DNA of 64,000 nt, taken from NCBI RefSeq assembly GCF_007830295.1, contig NZ_VLKC01000002.1:468940-532939 (forward strand), written 5' to 3'. Of the stretch, positions 47,666 through 57,376 are shown one piece after another; positions within the stretch are counted from its first letter, which is position 1; each line of letters opens with the position of its first letter. Below the pieces are notes generated by a model that saw nothing but the letters and a program-made list of their open reading frames with translations, was not told the origin of the DNA and made no database searches. Both the position numbers and the translations under genes were made by a program. Source of the stretch: Sporomusa sp. KB1. Lineage in GTDB: Bacteria; Bacillota; Negativicutes; Sporomusales; Sporomusaceae.

Positions 47666-48162
47666 GGCAGACCACCAATTTCCTTGCCGTCAAGTTTATT
47701 GATAAAATCATCAACAATCTTGGCATTGGCTTGTTCATCCATGTTCTGGGCGATAATTTTGGAAGCAGCTGCAACAGCCAGCGTTACAACCTCGCCTTTG
47801 AGCTCGGCGATGGCGTGTTCGCGTTCGCGGGCAATTTCTTCCTGGGTGGCCTTTACTAGTCGAATACTTTCTTCACGGGCTTCTTTGAGAATTTCTTCTT
47901 TGGTCTGTTCAGCCAGCTTGGCGGCCTTTTCAACAATAGCCTGGGCCTGAGTACGTGCTTCAGCCAGTTGGGCAAGATACTCCTGCTTAAGTTTTTCAGC
48001 AGCTTGCTTTTCCTGTTCAGCCGTTTCCAGACTGTCAGCAATTTTGGCCTGCCGGTCAGCCAGCGCCTGCATCAGCGGTTTATATGCCACTTTTGTTAGA
48101 ATAGCTACAAGTATAAGAAAATTTATAATTTGCGCTATAAGCGTCGCATTCAAATCAACCAA
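47659..48162 (-). CDS. atpF: ATP synthase b subunit
   Basis: 167 residues: one N-terminal TM helix (about 7-25, IAQIINFLILVAILTKV) followed by an unbroken charged coiled coil forming the peripheral stalk. The start is TTG 48162 after GAGGGGCCCTCAA; no ATG is available in frame nearby. A single b gene implies a homodimeric stalk. Confidence 0.94.
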   Translation of the reverse strand: MVDLNATLIAQIINFLILVAILTKVAYKPLMQALADRQAKIADSLETAEQEKQAAEKLKQEYLAQLAEARTQAQAIVEKAAKLAEQTKEEILKEAREESIRLVKATQEEIAREREHAIAELKGEVVTLAVAAASKIIAQNMDEQANAKIVDDFINKLDGKEIGGLPC

Positions 48163-48248
48163 TTGAGGGCCCCTCCTCTTTCCGGCGTATAAGGGGAGCG
48201 CTGACAGAAGACATAATGCATCCTGCCAGTCGCCCGATAACGCTTAGA

Positions 48249-48524
<276 letters not shown>

Positions 48525-48555
48525 TCAGTTATAGATTTTCAGAGTAAGCGAAAAA

Positions 48556-49245
48556 CTAATGCTCATTCTTTAATGAGTTGGACAGATACGACATGGACAA
48601 CATGGTAAAAATAAATGCCTGAACAACACCAACAAACACACTGAAAGCCAACCATGCTGTCGGAATAACATATGGCACCAGCATGCCCAAAATAATGAGC
48701 AAAATCTCGCCTGCCAGAATGTTGCCAAATAAACGGAAGGATAATGTAATCGGTTTAGCCAGTTCTTCGATAATATTGATAATAACAAAGGGGATATAGG
48801 GCTCAAAAAAATGCTTAACGTACCTAACGGCTCCCTTTTCCTTGACACCGATAATATGTACCAAAATAACAACCATCAAAGCCAGCCCTAGTGTTGTGTT
48901 GATATCATTGGTTGGTGAGGTGAATCCCGGCACCAAGCCTAATTCATTGCCAACAACAAGGAACAGAAACAATGTGATAATTAGTGGTGCCAATTTTCGG
49001 CCTTTGGGCCCCATCGTGTTATCAATCTGATCTAGCAAGGCGGTAACAGCCATTTCCAGGAAGTTTTGCCAGCCCCGGGGAACAATCGCTGCCCGCCTAG
49101 TGGCAACAATTGCCAAAATGATGACAATTGCCATAGTCAACCACGTCATAGTTAAGGTGTCCATATTAAAGGTAAGTCCGGCAAAATGCGCCAGCTTATG
49201 TCCACCAATCTCATGTCCTCCACCATGTCCCATATTCATTTTCAC
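48556..49245 (-). CDS. atpB: ATP synthase a subunit
   Basis: 229 residues with about five or six TM helices. The essential Arg lies in ITLSFRLFGNILAGE. The His/Gly-rich N-terminus (MGHGGGHEIGGHK) is unusual but is also a plain soluble tail. It forms the ion channel with the c ring. GAAAGGAGTG precedes ATG 49245. Confidence 0.96.
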   Translation of the reverse strand: MKMNMGHGGGHEIGGHKLAHFAGLTFNMDTLTMTWLTMAIVIILAIVATRRAAIVPRGWQNFLEMAVTALLDQIDNTMGPKGRKLAPLIITLFLFLVVGNELGLVPGFTSPTNDINTTLGLALMVVILVHIIGVKEKGAVRYVKHFFEPYIPFVIINIIEELAKPITLSFRLFGNILAGEILLIILGMLVPYVIPTAWLAFSVFVGVVQAFIFTMLSMSYLSNSLKNEH

Positions 49246-49254
49246 TCCTTTCTA

Positions 49255-49674
49255 TCAGTTTATTTTTGACTTTCCAAAATTTGTTATAAATCCGGAAACC
49301 ACGATACATACGGCATTCAAGAAAAGCACTATATGAAGTGAGAATAACCCCACTACTGCCGCCATAAAATCAATACCTGGCACATGAACTGATAAAACAA
49401 GCATCGAAACCATAAAACCATACCTGAGCAGCCAACCTGTTCGCATTGATGCAACTGCTTGTCCAGGCGGTAGTTCGGCACTTTTCTTTACCCGGCGGCA
49501 CATGAGCAGAAAATAAAACAAACTGCCTGCCCAGCCAGTCAATAAACCAGGTATAATGGATATTCTACCTGATACTAAAGCACCGATGGTTATAAATAAA
49601 CCCCAAGCCAAAAGGTGCAGTAACGTTCGCCGCACTTGACTGGTGTAGTTATCGGAAAACTCTATTTTGAGCAA
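49255..49674 (-). CDS. atpI: ATP synthase subunit I (AtpI) family
   Basis: About 139 residues, four TM helices (about 20-36, 40-58, 83-101, 108-128), matching the AtpI family that helps assemble the c ring. The TTG at 49674 has a proper spacing from AAAGGGTG; a GTG at 49683 lies within the ribosome site. Second gene of the atp operon. Confidence 0.8.
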   Translation of the reverse strand: MLKIEFSDNYTSQVRRTLLHLLAWGLFITIGALVSGRISIIPGLLTGWAGSLFYFLLMCRRVKKSAELPPGQAVASMRTGWLLRYGFMVSMLVLSVHVPGIDFMAAVVGLFSLHIVLFLNAVCIVVSGFITNFGKSKIN

Positions 49675-49686
49675 AAAGAACACCCT

Positions 49687-49896
49687 TTATGACTTGACAA
49701 TTTTTTTGTAGGTAGCCCATAACCCAGACAACATGCCTAGTACAATCCCTGATACAGTAAACCAAGGAAAACTGTCACAATAGTTATCAGCCCAACGACC
49801 TAAAAACAGTCCTACCGCTACCGTAGCCACCGTAGTAAGACCAATGTTCATTGCTACACTAAGCGCTGACCATGTCCCGTCAGGTTTTCCCGGCAT
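49687..49896 (-). CDS. atpZ: AtpZ/AtpI-like two-TM protein
   Basis: 69 residues with two TM helices (about 14-33, 43-61) linked by a WADNYCDSFPWFTV turn, the AtpZ layout. Family members form a small cation channel with AtpI and precede the atp operon. GAGGTG precedes the ATG. First gene of the atp run; the 192-bp gap to wecB is AT-rich and probably holds the operon promoter. Confidence 0.85.
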   Translation of the reverse strand: MPGKPDGTWSALSVAMNIGLTTVATVAVGLFLGRWADNYCDSFPWFTVSGIVLGMLSGLWATYKKIVKS

Positions 49897-50088
49897 AGCT
49901 TCACCTCTTACAAACTTATCAACTATTCTATTTATTGTGACCCAAATAGCAATAAGTTATCATTTTTGGGCAATAATCCACCAAAAGCTGTATCCTGTCA
50001 ATATATTCTATGCTGCATGTGAAAATTCCTGCTATTATGTTACAGAAAACAATAAAAATTTAACCAATTTGCATAATTTAGAACACTA

Positions 50089-51255
50089 TTATTCTTTACT
50101 GCTGACCTTAAATTCATTTGGCAGCGACAAAATCAGGTTATACCTATACAAAATAGTATTCACGATCCGGTTGGAAGCTTTGCCATCCCCATAGGGATTT
50201 ACCGCACTTGCCATACTCTGATATTCTTTGTCATTTACAAGTAGTTCCCGAGTCTCATTATATACCCGCTGCTTATCGGTGCCGATAAGTTTAACCGTGC
50301 CAGAGGTTACTGCCTCCGGACGTTCAGTCGTATCACGTAAAACCAGCACTGGTTTGCCAAGGGCTGGCGCTTCCTCCTGGATACCACCCGAATCAGTAAG
50401 GATCAAATAGGATCTGGCCATGAGGTTGGCAAAGGGCTGGTAGTCAAGCGGGTCAATCAAATGTACGCGGCTGAGCCCGCCAAGTTCTTCCTGAACGACT
50501 TGGCGCACAAGAGGATTTTTATGGACTGGAAAAACAATTTCAACATCATCAAAATCATCAACAATCGCTTTTAATGCCTGATAGACATGTCGCATAGGTT
50601 CACCCAGGTTTTCGCGGCGATGGGTGGTAACCAGGATGACTTTCCTGCTGTCATAGTTAATGTTTTGCAACAGCGGGTCAATAAATCTATAGGTAGAGTC
50701 GATGGTAGCTTTCAGCGCGTCAATAACGGTATTACCTGTTACAAATACGGTTTTAGGATCTACATTTTCCTGCAGTAGGTTTTGTCTGGCTGTGGATGTC
50801 GGTGCAAAGTGGATATCGGTTAATGTACCTGTCAGCTTACGGTTCATTTCCTCTGGATATGGCGAATACTTATCGCCAGTACGTAATCCTGCTTCGACAT
50901 GACCAATTACAATCTGGTGATAAAAGGCTGCCAGCGCACCGGCAAAGGTCGTCGTTGTATCACCATGAACCAGGACAATATCCGGTTTTTCCTCGGCCAA
51001 CACCTGATTGAGGCCTTGCATGACCCGACAGGTAATGTCAAATAGGGTTTGGCCTTGGCTCATAATGTCCAGATCATAATTAGGAGTAATCTTAAATAAA
51101 CCAAGTACTTGATCAAGCATCTCCCGGTGTTGGGCCGTAACTGCCACTATAGGGGTTATGTATTCGGGATGCTTTGCTAACTCAAGTACAATAGGTGCCA
51201 TTTTGATGGCTTCAGGCCTAGTGCCAAAGACAGTCATAACTTTAATGCGTGACAT
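50089..51255 (-). CDS. wecB: UDP-N-acetylglucosamine 2-epimerase (non-hydrolysing)
   Basis: 388 residues of GT-B fold: FGTRPEAIKMAPIVLEL start, HGDTTTTFAGALAAFY, HVEAGLRTG and TDSGGIQEEAP are diagnostic. It converts UDP-GlcNAc to UDP-ManNAc for surface polysaccharide or linkage units. It follows the WecA/TagO-type gene, so both probably serve an undecaprenyl-linked envelope glycan. GGAAGGAG precedes the ATG. Confidence 0.95.
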   Translation of the reverse strand: MSRIKVMTVFGTRPEAIKMAPIVLELAKHPEYITPIVAVTAQHREMLDQVLGLFKITPNYDLDIMSQGQTLFDITCRVMQGLNQVLAEEKPDIVLVHGDTTTTFAGALAAFYHQIVIGHVEAGLRTGDKYSPYPEEMNRKLTGTLTDIHFAPTSTARQNLLQENVDPKTVFVTGNTVIDALKATIDSTYRFIDPLLQNINYDSRKVILVTTHRRENLGEPMRHVYQALKAIVDDFDDVEIVFPVHKNPLVRQVVQEELGGLSRVHLIDPLDYQPFANLMARSYLILTDSGGIQEEAPALGKPVLVLRDTTERPEAVTSGTVKLIGTDKQRVYNETRELLVNDKEYQSMASAVNPYGDGKASNRIVNTILYRYNLILSLPNEFKVSSKE

Positions 51256-51315
51256 AAAAAGCTCCTTCCGCTGGAAACAAAGTGGTGTTTTTCACTTTTT
51301 CCTCTGCTAAATACA

Positions 51316-51349
51316 AGGCGGGCAAAATTGCCCGCCTTGTATTGCATAT
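51316..51349. terminator. strong hairpin between wecA and wecB
   Basis: Perfect 16-bp arms (AATACAAGGCGGGCAA) with a 2-nt centre. Few T residues follow on the minus strand (TTTAGC), so it may attenuate rather than fully stop transcription into wecB. Confidence 0.6.
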
Positions 51350-51367
51350 TCGATTTCAAAATCACTA

Positions 51368-52417
51368 TTAATGGCTTTTCACTGAATCAGTGTGTTTAAG
51401 CACGCCATCATTATTACTCAGCACACCAATTTTCTTGGCACCAAGACAGGCCACAATAATAATGGCCAGAACAATTAACCCGGCATATACTTGGCTGACT
51501 TCGGTAAGCACAATCGCACTCACGCCTAAAAAACCGCTAATTACATACATCAACAATACGGCCTGTTTCTGGCTTAAACCCATAGCCAACAGTCGATGGT
51601 GCAAATGCCCCTTATCTGGCTTAAAAATCGGCCGGCCATTCATATACCGGCGAATTATAGCAAAAGCAGTATCCATAATTGGCAGCCCTAATGCCACAAT
51701 AGGAACTATCAGCGCAATGGTTGCCGCGCTTTTAACAGCCCCTAATATGGAAACAGCGGCCAGCATATATCCTAAAAACATGCTACCGGTATCACCCATA
51801 AAAATCTTGGCTGGGTTAAAATTATGCTGCAAAAAACCAAGTGCACTGCCAGCTAATGCGGCAGTCAACAGAGCTACTGTCCAGAAATTTTGTTCCAGCG
51901 CCACTAATAAAATAGTCAGTGATGCAATTGTCGATACCCCGGCAGCTAAACCATCCAAGCCATCAATTAAGTTAACCGTATTGGTCAATCCGACTACCCA
52001 CATAATTGTAAGCGGGATGGCCAAATAGTTAACATAAATCATATCACCGAAAGGATTAGTCAACCATTCAATCCGAACATCGAACATGACTAGCACAGCT
52101 GCTGCCAGAATCTGACCTAACAACTTTACCTTAGCTGACAACTGGATCATATCATCAATAATGCCTACAGCCAAAATGACAGTACCACCTAATAACAATC
52201 CTAAAATTTCATGGCTAATATGCATGCTGGACAATACAGCAAGTACAAAGCCAAAATATATTGCCAATCCACCCATCCGTGGAATTGGAGTAGTATGCAC
52301 TTTACGGGCATCCGGGGCATCCAAAGCTCCTGCCTTAATGGCTAGTTCCTTGACGTGTGGCGTAATAAAGTAAGTTGCTGCCAAAGCAACAGTAAAAGCC
52401 ACTACATATGTTTGCAT
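51368..52417 (-). CDS. undecaprenyl-phosphate GlcNAc-1-phosphate transferase, WecA/TagO type
   Basis: 349 residues, about eleven TM helices. Catalytic motifs of the MraY/WecA superfamily are present: DAPDARKVHTTPIPRMGG, NLIDGLDGLAAG and FNPAKIFMGDTGSMFLG, plus the GHLHHRL cytoplasmic His motif of the WecA/TagO branch. It begins lipid-linked glycan synthesis at the inner membrane. GAGGTG precedes ATG 52417. O-antigen, enterobacterial-common-antigen-like or wall polymer use cannot be told apart. Confidence 0.92.
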   Translation of the reverse strand: MQTYVVAFTVALAATYFITPHVKELAIKAGALDAPDARKVHTTPIPRMGGLAIYFGFVLAVLSSMHISHEILGLLLGGTVILAVGIIDDMIQLSAKVKLLGQILAAAVLVMFDVRIEWLTNPFGDMIYVNYLAIPLTIMWVVGLTNTVNLIDGLDGLAAGVSTIASLTILLVALEQNFWTVALLTAALAGSALGFLQHNFNPAKIFMGDTGSMFLGYMLAAVSILGAVKSAATIALIVPIVALGLPIMDTAFAIIRRYMNGRPIFKPDKGHLHHRLLAMGLSQKQAVLLMYVISGFLGVSAIVLTEVSQVYAGLIVLAIIIVACLGAKKIGVLSNNDGVLKHTDSVKSH

Positions 52418-52525
52418 ATGTTAACACCTCATTTCTACACAACTCCAATTGTAACTCCCCGTGTGAAAGTTGTCAATCCGCAGCAAATGGAGAAATATGC
52501 TGGCAATTATAGTAATTCTCTAATA

Positions 52526-53200
52526 TTACTGACAATATCCTTTACGACGCAGCTTATTCACATGCCCCTCAACAAGCTCTGGTATATTTACAGCATACCG
52601 CTCAGCTAAAATATATATCATCGTAAAACAGCATTGAGCAACATCTAATAACTCCAAAGCCGCCCCCTTGTTAACCTCGTCGGCAGCAAGACAATTTTGT
52701 TCACCTGATGCGCCAGCATGTTTGCCAAGGAATTGGGTAAGTTCGCCAAGTTCTTCCTGAATTTTGCACACAGTAGTAAGTAGTGTGACGTCCGCAATCT
52801 GAAGGTGTGGCAGACTAATATACTTGTAGTTGCCGCCATGGCGGTTTTGTATCGTAGTGATGCGATAACTTTGATTATTATCATAGGCATAGCCTTTGTC
52901 CAATAATTTTGCAAGATGCTCGCCAATCAGGCTGTCAGCATCAATCACAAAGTAGTCCTCCATGACAAAAATCATCGTCACACAGGTTTGCGCTACATCC
53001 AAAAGTTCTTCTTTAACATCCGCAAGTAACCCTGAAGCCAGTGGTTGGTTTGCGAGTTCCTCCGGGCTTAATTTCTCCCAGGGCATAAATTTAAGTACAG
53101 CTCGGGCTAATTCTCCGGCTTCTTCCATAGCCTTCAGCAGCGTTGAATCCAGTGTCGGGGTAAGGTTATTAAGTTTTGGTAAATAAATAGCTTCTACCAT
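52526..53200 (-). CDS. tandem MazG-like nucleotide pyrophosphohydrolase-like protein
   Basis: 224 residues built from two homologous all-alpha halves. Each has the metal-binding E-E-x-x-E and E-x-x-D-V-A-Q pairs: EEAGEL with EELLDVAQT in the first, EELGEL with LELLDVAQC in the second, each followed by a TMI helix. MazG-type enzymes cleave NTPs or modified nucleotides, but no substrate can be assigned. AGGGGAG precedes the ATG, immediately after repeat copy 2. A neighbouring dCMP deaminase suggests nucleotide metabolism. Confidence 0.8.
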   Translation of the reverse strand: MVEAIYLPKLNNLTPTLDSTLLKAMEEAGELARAVLKFMPWEKLSPEELANQPLASGLLADVKEELLDVAQTCVTMIFVMEDYFVIDADSLIGEHLAKLLDKGYAYDNNQSYRITTIQNRHGGNYKYISLPHLQIADVTLLTTVCKIQEELGELTQFLGKHAGASGEQNCLAADEVNKGAALELLDVAQCCFTMIYILAERYAVNIPELVEGHVNKLRRKGYCQ

Positions 53201-53210
53201 TGAACTCCCC

Positions 53211-53325
53211 TTTTATCTTTTGCGGCGAGTTAAGACTCCCGCCTCTGCAGGCGGCATTTGTTCAGGTGGGGTAGACTCCCCGCCTGAACCCGCCGATGTT
53301 TCAGCTATGCTGAAACAGGTTCACT
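53211..53325 (-). repeat. 115-bp multi-hairpin interspersed repeat, copy 2
   Basis: Same element as 11961-12075 in opposite orientation, full length, no gaps, about five substitutions. It fills nearly all of the gap between the dCMP deaminase and MazG-like genes; one end abuts the MazG-like ribosome site and the other lies 6 bp from the deaminase stop. Confidence 0.9.
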
Positions 53326-53331
53326 CACTGA

Positions 53332-53793
53332 CTAGCCGAAGCAGTCGTAAGTGATGCCGGCTTCAGCAATTAGCTGCTCCGCCAGTTTATCCGGATAGCT
53401 ATACTGATAGACAATTCGTCTAATGCCAGCATTTATAAGAATTTTGGTACAGGCTGAACAAGGTTGATGGGTCGAGTAAATCGTGGCATCACGAATAGGA
53501 ACCCCGTACATAGCTGCCTGAACTACTGCACTTTGCTCGGCATGAAGGCCCCGGCAAAGCTCCTGACGTTCGCCTGATGGTACCTGATTAACAGCACGTA
53601 CACAGCCAATTTCGCCACAATGGGCCAAACCACAGGGCGCGCCATTATAGCCGCTGCTTAAGAGACGCTGATCTTTAACAATCACAGCCCCAATGTGACG
53701 ACGCAAACAGGTTGAGCGGGTAGCAACAACCTTGGTTATTTCCATAAAATACTCATCCCAGGACGGCCGGGTAAGTTCTAGGTTATCACTCAT
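53332..53793 (-). CDS. deoxycytidylate deaminase (ComEB/dCMP deaminase family)
   Basis: 153 residues: zinc-binding HAEQSA and PCSAC motifs of the cytidine/deoxycytidylate deaminase fold, plus an N-terminal [31 protein letters not shown]. It supplies dUMP for thymidylate synthesis. AAGGGGG precedes ATG 53793. In many Firmicutes it lies near upp and glyA, as here. Confidence 0.93.
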   Translation of the reverse strand: MSDNLELTRPSWDEYFMEITKVVATRSTCLRRHIGAVIVKDQRLLSSGYNGAPCGLAHCGEIGCVRAVNQVPSGERQELCRGLHAEQSAVVQAAMYGVPIRDATIYSTHQPCSACTKILINAGIRRIVYQYSYPDKLAEQLIAEAGITYDCFG

Positions 53794-53861
53794 GCGTTTC
53801 TACCCCCTTGGCCAAACAATGTACTAACAGTGTATTCCTGGCCCAAGTAAAAAATGACCGT

Positions 53862-54488
53862 TTACTTGGTGCCAAAAATCCGGTCACCGGCATCCCCTAA
53901 ACCAGGCACAATGTAGCCGTATTCATTGAGATGGCTGTCAACAGCAGCTACATACACCTCAACATCAGGATGGTGAGCATTAACCAGATTAATACCTTCC
54001 GGTGCAGCCACCAGACACATTAGTTTAATATTCCTGGCACCTTTGGCTTTTAAGAGGTCAATGGCCGCGACTGAGGAACCGCCGGTAGCCAGCATAGGAT
54101 CGATAACAATAAGTTCACGTTCATCAACATCTTTCGGCAGTTTGCAGTAGTACTCCACCGGTTTTAGCGTTTCATGGTCACGGTATAAGCCGACATGGCC
54201 GACCTTGGCAGCAGGAATAAGTTTTATAATGCCATTTACCATGCCTAAGCCGGCACGTAAAATCGGTACAACACCAATTTTTTTACCTGACAGTACTTTA
54301 CAAGTACAAGTTGTAAGTGGCGTTTCGACTTGGGTTTCTTCCAGAGGCATATTCCGGGTCAGTTCAAAAGCCATGAGCATCGCAATTTCTTCTAAGAGTT
54401 CACGAAACTCCTTGGTTCCTGTCCTAACATCACGAATGAGCGAAAGCTTATGCTGAATGAGCGGGTGATCAATTATTTTTACTTGCAT
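53862..54488 (-). CDS. upp: uracil phosphoribosyltransferase
   Basis: 208 residues, normal length. PRPP-binding [19 protein letters not shown] and uracil-binding [12 protein letters not shown] are complete. It salvages uracil to UMP. AAGGAGAAG precedes the ATG; 19 bp after glyA, as in Bacillus. Confidence 0.97.
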   Translation of the reverse strand: MQVKIIDHPLIQHKLSLIRDVRTGTKEFRELLEEIAMLMAFELTRNMPLEETQVETPLTTCTCKVLSGKKIGVVPILRAGLGMVNGIIKLIPAAKVGHVGLYRDHETLKPVEYYCKLPKDVDERELIVIDPMLATGGSSVAAIDLLKAKGARNIKLMCLVAAPEGINLVNAHHPDVEVYVAAVDSHLNEYGYIVPGLGDAGDRIFGTK

Positions 54489-54507
54489 GATATCATCTTC
54501 TCCTTAC

Positions 54508-55743
54508 TTATGCGTACAATGGGTATTTGCGGCATAACTCGGCCACCAGCGAGCGCGCCTTGTCTTGCACTGCGCTGTCATCCGGGTTGGTCAGTGTCAT
54601 AGCGATAATATCACCAATTGCCACCATATCGACCTCTGCCATTCCGCGGGATGTAACTGCGGGTACGCCAATACGGATACCACTTGTCACAAAAGGACTG
54701 GCAGGATCATTGGGGATAGCATTTTTATTGACTGTAACGCCGATCTCATCCAAAAGGTGTTCGGCTTGCTTACCAGTAATGTTTTGCGTCCGCAAATCAA
54801 CCAGCATCAGATGATTATCGGTGCCGCCAGATACCAGCGTAAACCCTTTTTGTTTGAGCCTTTCGGCTAAAGCCTGGGCATTTTTTATAATTTGGCCCTG
54901 ATAAAGGCGGAATTCCTGGCTAAGTGCTTCTTTAAAAGCCACTGCTTTGGCGGCAATTACATGCATTAACGGTCCACCTTGAATGCCAGGGAATACGGCT
55001 TTATCAATAGCTTTGGCATATTGGGCCCGGCACAGGATCATACCGCCACGCGGGCCGCGTAGTGTCTTGTGAGTCGTTGTGGTAACAATATCGGCATGTG
55101 GCACCGGGCTGGGATGAAAACCAGCTGCCACTAAACCGGCGATATGCGCCATATCTACCATAAACATCGCCCCAGCATCGCGGGCAATTTGTCCCAGTCG
55201 GGCAAAATCAATAATTCGTGAATAAGCGCTGGCACCAGCCACCAGCATCTTGGGCTTATGCTTATAAGCAAGCTCAGCTACCTGGTCATAATCGATAAGA
55301 TGAGTATCATCATTAACACCATAGGCAACTACATTAAAGTATTGTCCGGAAATATTCACCGGGCTGCCATGAGTCAGATGACCGCCATGGGCAAGATTCA
55401 TACCTAAAATAGTATCGCCGGGCTTCAAGAACGCAAAGTACACGGCCGTATTAGCCTGCGCACCTGAATGAGGCTGCACATTAACATGCTCGACACCAAA
55501 GATTTCTTTTGCTCTGTCAATGGCCAGTTGCTCAACAATATCAACACATTCGCAGCCGCCATAATAACGATGTCCAGGATACCCCTCGGCATATTTATTA
55601 GTAAGTACTGATCCCTGGGCCTCCATTACGGCTTTGCTGACAAAGTTTTCTGACGCAATAAGTTCCAGCTTATGTTGCTGACGAGCGCGTTCAAGGTCAA
55701 TAGCTTTTTTTACTTCAGGATCTATTCCAGCAAGTATTGTCAT
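54508..55743 (-). CDS. glyA: serine hydroxymethyltransferase
   Basis: 411 residues of fold-type I PLP enzyme. The PLP-lysine motif [16 protein letters not shown] is intact, along with [17 protein letters not shown] near the N-terminus. It makes glycine and methylene-tetrahydrofolate from serine. ATG 55743 follows GGGGAGGAA; the frame extends to 55770 without a ribosome site. Confidence 0.97.
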   Translation of the reverse strand: MTILAGIDPEVKKAIDLERARQQHKLELIASENFVSKAVMEAQGSVLTNKYAEGYPGHRYYGGCECVDIVEQLAIDRAKEIFGVEHVNVQPHSGAQANTAVYFAFLKPGDTILGMNLAHGGHLTHGSPVNISGQYFNVVAYGVNDDTHLIDYDQVAELAYKHKPKMLVAGASAYSRIIDFARLGQIARDAGAMFMVDMAHIAGLVAAGFHPSPVPHADIVTTTTHKTLRGPRGGMILCRAQYAKAIDKAVFPGIQGGPLMHVIAAKAVAFKEALSQEFRLYQGQIIKNAQALAERLKQKGFTLVSGGTDNHLMLVDLRTQNITGKQAEHLLDEIGVTVNKNAIPNDPASPFVTSGIRIGVPAVTSRGMAEVDMVAIGDIIAMTLTNPDDSAVQDKARSLVAELCRKYPLYA

Positions 55744-55776
55744 GTGTATTCCTCCCCAAAAATAAAGCAATCTTCT

Positions 55777-56331
55777 TTAGGATAATTCATAAACAGCGCG
55801 TACGCCGCCGATTAGTTTTGGCCTGGTATGGGCCGCAGTTAGATAAGCTTGTCCAATATGCTTTAACGTTAAACGCACAGGAATGGCCACTCGTTTGATA
55901 TGCATACCTATAAGCGTGCTGCCAATATCAAGGCCGGCATGGGCAGTGATGGTTTCCACCACCGTCGGCTGGGTAAATTCGCGCATAGCCTGTGCCGCCA
56001 GCGAACCACCGGCTTTGGCTACCGGAATGACTGTGACTTCTTCGAGATGATACTCAGCAGCTACAGCCTGTTCGACAACAAGTGCTCTGTTAAGATGTTC
56101 GCAGCACTGTATCGCCAAGGAAACCTGATACCAGGAACAAACCTTTAAGAGACTTGACAAAATCCGAGCAGCCACTACCTCAGAGCCATAGGAGCCAATG
56201 TGCATCCCCTGTACTTCACTAGTACTACACCCCACTACCAGAATTTGACCTGGCTTTAGGTGGGCTGTTTTTATCAATTCTTCAGCCGCCTGTATTGTTT
56301 GGCGACCAATCGTTGCCAAGTCTGTGTCCAT
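55777..56331 (-). CDS. ywlG: DUF436 / TIGR01440 family protein (YwlG-like)
   Basis: 184 residues of a conserved Firmicutes family. GQILVVGCSTSEVQG and FTQPTVVETITAHAGLDIGSTLIGMHIKRVAIPV are family landmarks. Function is unknown; it is nearly always between rpiB and glyA, as here. ATG 56331 follows GGAGTGG. Confidence 0.9.
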   Translation of the reverse strand: MDTDLATIGRQTIQAAEELIKTAHLKPGQILVVGCSTSEVQGMHIGSYGSEVVAARILSSLLKVCSWYQVSLAIQCCEHLNRALVVEQAVAAEYHLEEVTVIPVAKAGGSLAAQAMREFTQPTVVETITAHAGLDIGSTLIGMHIKRVAIPVRLTLKHIGQAYLTAAHTRPKLIGGVRAVYELS

Positions 56332-56350
56332 GATCATCCACTCCAATTTA

Positions 56351-56794
56351 CTAGCAGTCTTTTTCTAGCTCCATAAGTTTGGTTACCCGGCAAGCGTGAC
56401 GTCCTCCGGCAAATTCAGTTTTAAGCCATACCTCAACAATCATTCTGGCCAAACCAGAGCCAATCACGCGTTCTCCCATTGTCAGGATATTCGCGTCATT
56501 ATGCTCGCGTGACATCTGTGCCGAAAAGGCATCATTACAAAGAGCGGCTCTAATTCCCTTTATTTTGTTAGCCGCAATACTAACCCCAATGCCTGTGCCG
56601 CAAACAATAATGCCCCGTTCATACTCACCTTTTGCCACTGCTTCGGCTACTTGACGGGAAATGTCGGGGTAGTCAACTGATTCACAGGTATATGTACCAA
56701 AATCATGGTTATCTACCTTAAGCTCAGTTAATAGGGTTTTAATTTCTTCTTTTAGGCGAAAACCGCCATGGTCGCTGCCAATTGCTACTTTCAT
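56351..56794 (-). CDS. rpiB: ribose-5-phosphate isomerase B
   Basis: 147 residues. MKVAIGSDHGGFRLKEEI start, catalytic Cys in VCGTGIGVSIAANK and the SREHNDANILTMGERVIG block are complete. Pentose-phosphate isomerase. The start at 56794 is chosen on the family N-terminus and AGGAAG upstream; the open frame extends to 56923 into the phosphatase gene. Confidence 0.96.
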   Translation of the reverse strand: MKVAIGSDHGGFRLKEEIKTLLTELKVDNHDFGTYTCESVDYPDISRQVAEAVAKGEYERGIIVCGTGIGVSIAANKIKGIRAALCNDAFSAQMSREHNDANILTMGERVIGSGLARMIVEVWLKTEFAGGRHACRVTKLMELEKDC

Positions 56795-56850
56795 TGCAGT
56801 AACACTTCCTATGTATATATTTACACGCCATTCTTCATTTTCAACGCTAA

Positions 56851-57315
56851 TTACTTTTTTCCTGCTAAACTTACAATTTTTTCCCACGCCGACATCAGCA
56901 GTTGCCGCAGTTGCTGTGCACAAGCATGGTACTTAATCTCGCTGCCGCCAAATGGATCGGCAACATCGCCTGTTTTACCGGCAAACTCAGATAACGTGTA
57001 CGTTTTTTCCACCATACCTGGTGCCACCTTCATAATCGCCTGTTTATGCGCTATTGTCATGGCAAGTACCAGATCTGCTGCCATCAATTGTGCCAAATCA
57101 ACCTGCACTGAGCAATGCCTGTCCAAACTAAGGCCAGCCTGATGCATAACAGCCTGAGCCTGAGGCGAAGCGGACTGCTGCCAGGCGGAGAGTCCAGCCG
57201 AGGTGACAACAATTTTATCAGCCAGCCCCGCTTGTACTGCCATATCAGCAAGTATAGCGGCGGCCATGGGACTACGACAGGTATTGCCGGTACATACAAA
57301 TAGTACCTTAAACAT
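56851..57315 (-). CDS. ywlE: low-molecular-weight protein phosphatase, YwlE-like (probable protein-arginine phosphatase)
   Basis: 154 residues. P-loop VCTGNTCRSPMA with nucleophile C8 and R14, and the general acid in DPFGGSE. The Thr at position 12 of the loop (CTGNTCR) matches the residue that favours phosphoarginine in Bacillus YwlE. Location beside rpiB agrees. The clpC/mcsB partners are not in this window. AGGAGGGG precedes the ATG. Confidence 0.88.
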   Translation of the reverse strand: MFKVLFVCTGNTCRSPMAAAILADMAVQAGLADKIVVTSAGLSAWQQSASPQAQAVMHQAGLSLDRHCSVQVDLAQLMAADLVLAMTIAHKQAIMKVAPGMVEKTYTLSEFAGKTGDVADPFGGSEIKYHACAQQLRQLLMSAWEKIVSLAGKK

Positions 57316-57376
57316 CTTTGTTCAACCCCTCCTATTTTGTACCAGGAAAAAATTTCTCATACCTACATATATAATT

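Noticed and set aside
51390-52028. 212-codon plus-strand open frame
   Set aside because: Antisense to the WecA/TagO-type gene, whose catalytic motifs are intact.
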